NCBI RefSeq assembly: GCF_000485595.1
Contig: NW_014578923.1
Coordinates: 28,953 to 50,628, forward strand
Length of the DNA stretch: 21,676 nt
Source: Priapulus caudatus
Lineage: Eukaryota > Priapulida > Priapulimorpha > Priapulimorphida > Priapulidae
Direction: 5' to 3'
Each line of letters opens with the position of its first letter. The stretch's first letter is position 1. A program made the translations under genes and the position numbers. The notes below the pieces were generated by a model. That model had not been told where the DNA came from. It saw only the letters and a list, made by a program, of their open reading frames with translations, and did not search any database. This document shows positions 20,105 to 21,676 of the stretch, in pieces.

Positions 20105-20190
20105 ACCCAACAAGAGATAGGACTACAAAAGTCAAAAATGTAACCCAACAAGAGATACAAAAATGTAACCCAACCCTACTCTTGTTGGGT
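20105..20190. repeat. Short repeat with inverted partner (ACCCAACAAGAG)
   Basis: ACCCAACAAGAG occurs at 20105-20116 and 20143-20154, and its reverse complement CTCTTGTTGGGT at 20179-20190. A hairpin is possible between the second and third. The surrounding 19607-20520 otherwise shows no gene. Confidence 0.75.
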
Positions 20191-20541
20191 AATATAACTG
20201 TATATATATATATTAACTGTATATGGATATAGTTAACAAAATAATTAAATAAATAAAAATAGAAGTATTTGCTTGCTAGAGCAGCAGCTCGTATACATGT
20301 AGTGGTACGCTAATAAGCATTGTACTTTGCCTTCACCAGGCACAAAATCTCATTGACATTGACATTTTAGCCTTAGGGTCAATTGTAAGAAAATATAAAC
20401 TTAACTCGCATTAAACCGCTAACTTGGATACAAACCAAATGTGTTATAAATCCCCCTCTAATAGAAATGACGGCTAACTACCACATAAAAACAACAAGAA
20501 AATAACTTGTGTAAAAATAACGCCGATCTAGCAGACCTACA

Positions 20542-20780
20542 ATGGCTGCTGGGGTGATCGACGCGCATGCGCTAGCGCGTGGTGGCGCGCGTGCTGCGTC
20601 AGTCGAGTTCTCGTGGTGGCTGAGTTATTATTGTTTTCGTGTGGTGGGCGGCAAGTAGCTCCTTGGTGGGCGGTAGCGGCAGCCATTGCGATTTTTTGTG
20701 TCCACCTTTCAAAGTTTACAACTTACAAGTAACTCTAATTGCCACAGCACAAGGTCTATATTACTAGAGCTATATTACAG
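20542..20780 (+). promoter_or_regulatory. Candidate CpG-rich promoter and untranslated first exon
   Basis: A CG-dense patch stands out from AT-rich surroundings and contains GCGCATGCGC, which matches the known NRF-1 consensus. Inverted CAATGGCTGC/GCAGCCATTG sequences border it (from 20541 and near 20679). Downstream, ATTACAG/GTAAGA at 20780/20781 is a strong plus-strand donor. Short frames open from both borders (38 codons plus, 20542-20658; 49 codons minus, 20686-20537), neither recognised. TSS and direction are inferred. Confidence 0.4.
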
Positions 20781-20832
20781 GTAAGACCTATAATACTGTA
20801 AATTAAGGTATAAATTGCAGGTCCTAATACTA

Positions 20833-20873
20833 ATGAGTAATAGCAAAGCAAGAAAAGAAGTTCGATACAAGTA
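20833..20873 (+). CDS. Possible first coding exon (MSNSKARKEVRYK...)
   Basis: A possible 40-bp intron runs from GTAAGA at 20781 to TTGCAG at 20820. It is followed by ATG at 20833 and 13 codons, then a near-consensus donor TA/GTAAGTA at 20873/20874. Without splicing, the frame stops at TAG across the donor. I do not recognise the peptide, and no second exon is identifiable before the repeats starting at about 20922. Confidence 0.28.
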
Positions 20874-20921
20874 GTAAGTACGGTGAAGTAGCGTTTACAC
20901 ATCCATGTCGTGAGTTTGGTT

Positions 20922-20994
20922 AATGTGGGGGTACAGTTGGGTACATGTGGGGGTACATGTGGGGGTTAATGTGGGGGTACATGTGGGGGTTGGC
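20922..20994. repeat. Minisatellite of ATGTGGGGGTAC-type units
   Basis: About five or six 12-14 bp units (ATGTGGGGGTAC, with TTA variants) occur in tandem. Val/Gly-rich frames across it are repeat artefacts. Confidence 0.88.
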
Positions 20995-21024
20995 CTAGCT
21001 CCAAGAAACGGTATTGCCAGGGTT

Positions 21025-21369
21025 ACAATCCGTCGCACAGACAATCCGTCGTATAGACAATCCGTCGCACAGCCTGGTCGGGCTATATGTCCCCCAGAGT
21101 ACTGCCGGAACGTACCCTGGTCACTATTTGATATGGTTAGGGTTAGGATTAGGGTTAGGATTAGGGTTAGGGAGTAGGCTTAGGCGACTCCCTAAACTCG
21201 TTAGTGGAGTAGGCGAGGTACGGTCCGGCATATTAGATAGTACCAGGGTACGTTCCGGTATACCGGACCGTACCCAGGGTACGTTCCGGCAGTACTCTGG
21301 GGGACATATAGCCCGACCAGGCTGTGCGACGGATTGTCTATACGACAGATTGTCTGTGCGACGGATTGT
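21025..21369. mobile_element. Palindromic element with triple 16-bp ends and a TTAGGG-like core
   Basis: The left arm (21025-21120) and right arm (about 21274-21369) are nearly perfect 96-bp inverted repeats. Each outer end has three tandem CAATCCGTCGCACAGA-type units, the middle one a variant. The inner part, with TATGTCCCCCAGAGTA and CGTACCCTGG, is related to the arms of the 17954-19143 element. The right arm carries an extra ~31-bp internal duplication. Target duplications cannot be judged because an N follows at 21371. Confidence 0.85.
21135..21172 (+). repeat. TTAGGG/TTAGGATTAGGG tract in the palindrome core
   Basis: About six TTAGGG-type units lie just inside the left arm of the 21025-21369 element. 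Confidence 0.9.
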
Positions 21370-21371
21370 CN

Positions 21372-21676
21372 TCTCTCTCCCTCTAACCAACACGGCTTCT
21401 CTCCCTCTAACCATCACGGCTTCCACTCTCCCTCTAACGAACATGGCTTCCTCTCTCCTTCTAACCATCACGGCTTCCTCTCTCTCTCAATAACCATCGC
21501 GGCTTTCTCTCTTCCTCTAACCATCACGGCTTCATCTCTCCCTCTAACCCTCATGGCTTCCTCTCTCCTTCTAACCATCACGGCTTCCTCTCTCTCTCAA
21601 TAACCATCGCGGCTTTCTCTCTCCCTCTAACCATCACGGCTTCATCTCTCCCTCTAACCCTCATGGCTTCCTCTCT
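21372..21676. repeat. Minisatellite with a 110-bp higher-order period
   Basis: Units of ~27-28 bp (TCTCCCTCTAACCATCACGG, then CTTCC) continue to the window edge. Four variant units form a 110-bp block: 21451-21560 is repeated at 21561-21670 with very few changes. Ser/Leu-rich open frames across it are not genes. Confidence 0.92.

Overview
The window looks like repeat-rich, AT-rich animal nuclear DNA, probably from a marine or other non-model invertebrate. The reasons are a spliced minus-strand gene with GT-AG introns, TTAGGG-type repeats, hAT-like miniature transposons with 8-bp target duplications, and long satellite and microsatellite tracts. The species cannot be fixed from sequence alone. 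I see no bacterial operon, rRNA, tRNA or CRISPR array. The left third carries many single-base indels typical of unpolished long-read or gap-filled sequence, and 119 Ns mark an assembly gap.

Layout. Positions 1-3486 are a tandem satellite (about 142-143 bp unit, about 23 copies). Positions 3487-3678 are a sharply GC-rich foreign-looking segment. Positions 3679-9989 and 10573-16611 are two near-identical direct copies of one ~6.0-6.3 kb block, separated by a fold-back repeat (9842-10410), the gap (10411-10529) and a CA tract. Positions 16612-21676 are a mosaic of small transposons: a hAT-type MITE (17043-17484), a hAT-like element nested in an older palindromic element (17954-19143), a palindromic element with a TTAGGG-like core (19284-19595), a CpG-rich candidate promoter with possible first exons (20542-20873), a second TTAGGG-cored palindrome (21025-21369) and a higher-order minisatellite (21372-21676).

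The main gene is easy to miss because its exons are 30-144 nt long. Each copy of the duplicated block holds the 5' part of a minus-strand gene whose seven exons read as the N-terminal fifth of a TEX11/ZIP4/SPO22-type meiotic TPR protein. Exons A to G lie at 16273-11158 in copy 2 and 9646-4286 in copy 1. The 3' part is absent: copy 1 runs into the GC-rich segment and satellite, and copy 2 runs into the gap. The microsatellites and VNTRs of the block lie in the introns of this gene. Exon A is frame-intact only in copy 1 and exon F only in copy 2. Together with the gap at the junction, this suggests uncollapsed haplotypes or assembly error at least as strongly as a true tandem duplication.

No undescribed molecular system is demonstrated. 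The points most worth checking are the hidden meiotic gene and its odd exon D-E junction, the nested and TTAGGG-cored palindromic elements, and the GC-rich junction segment.
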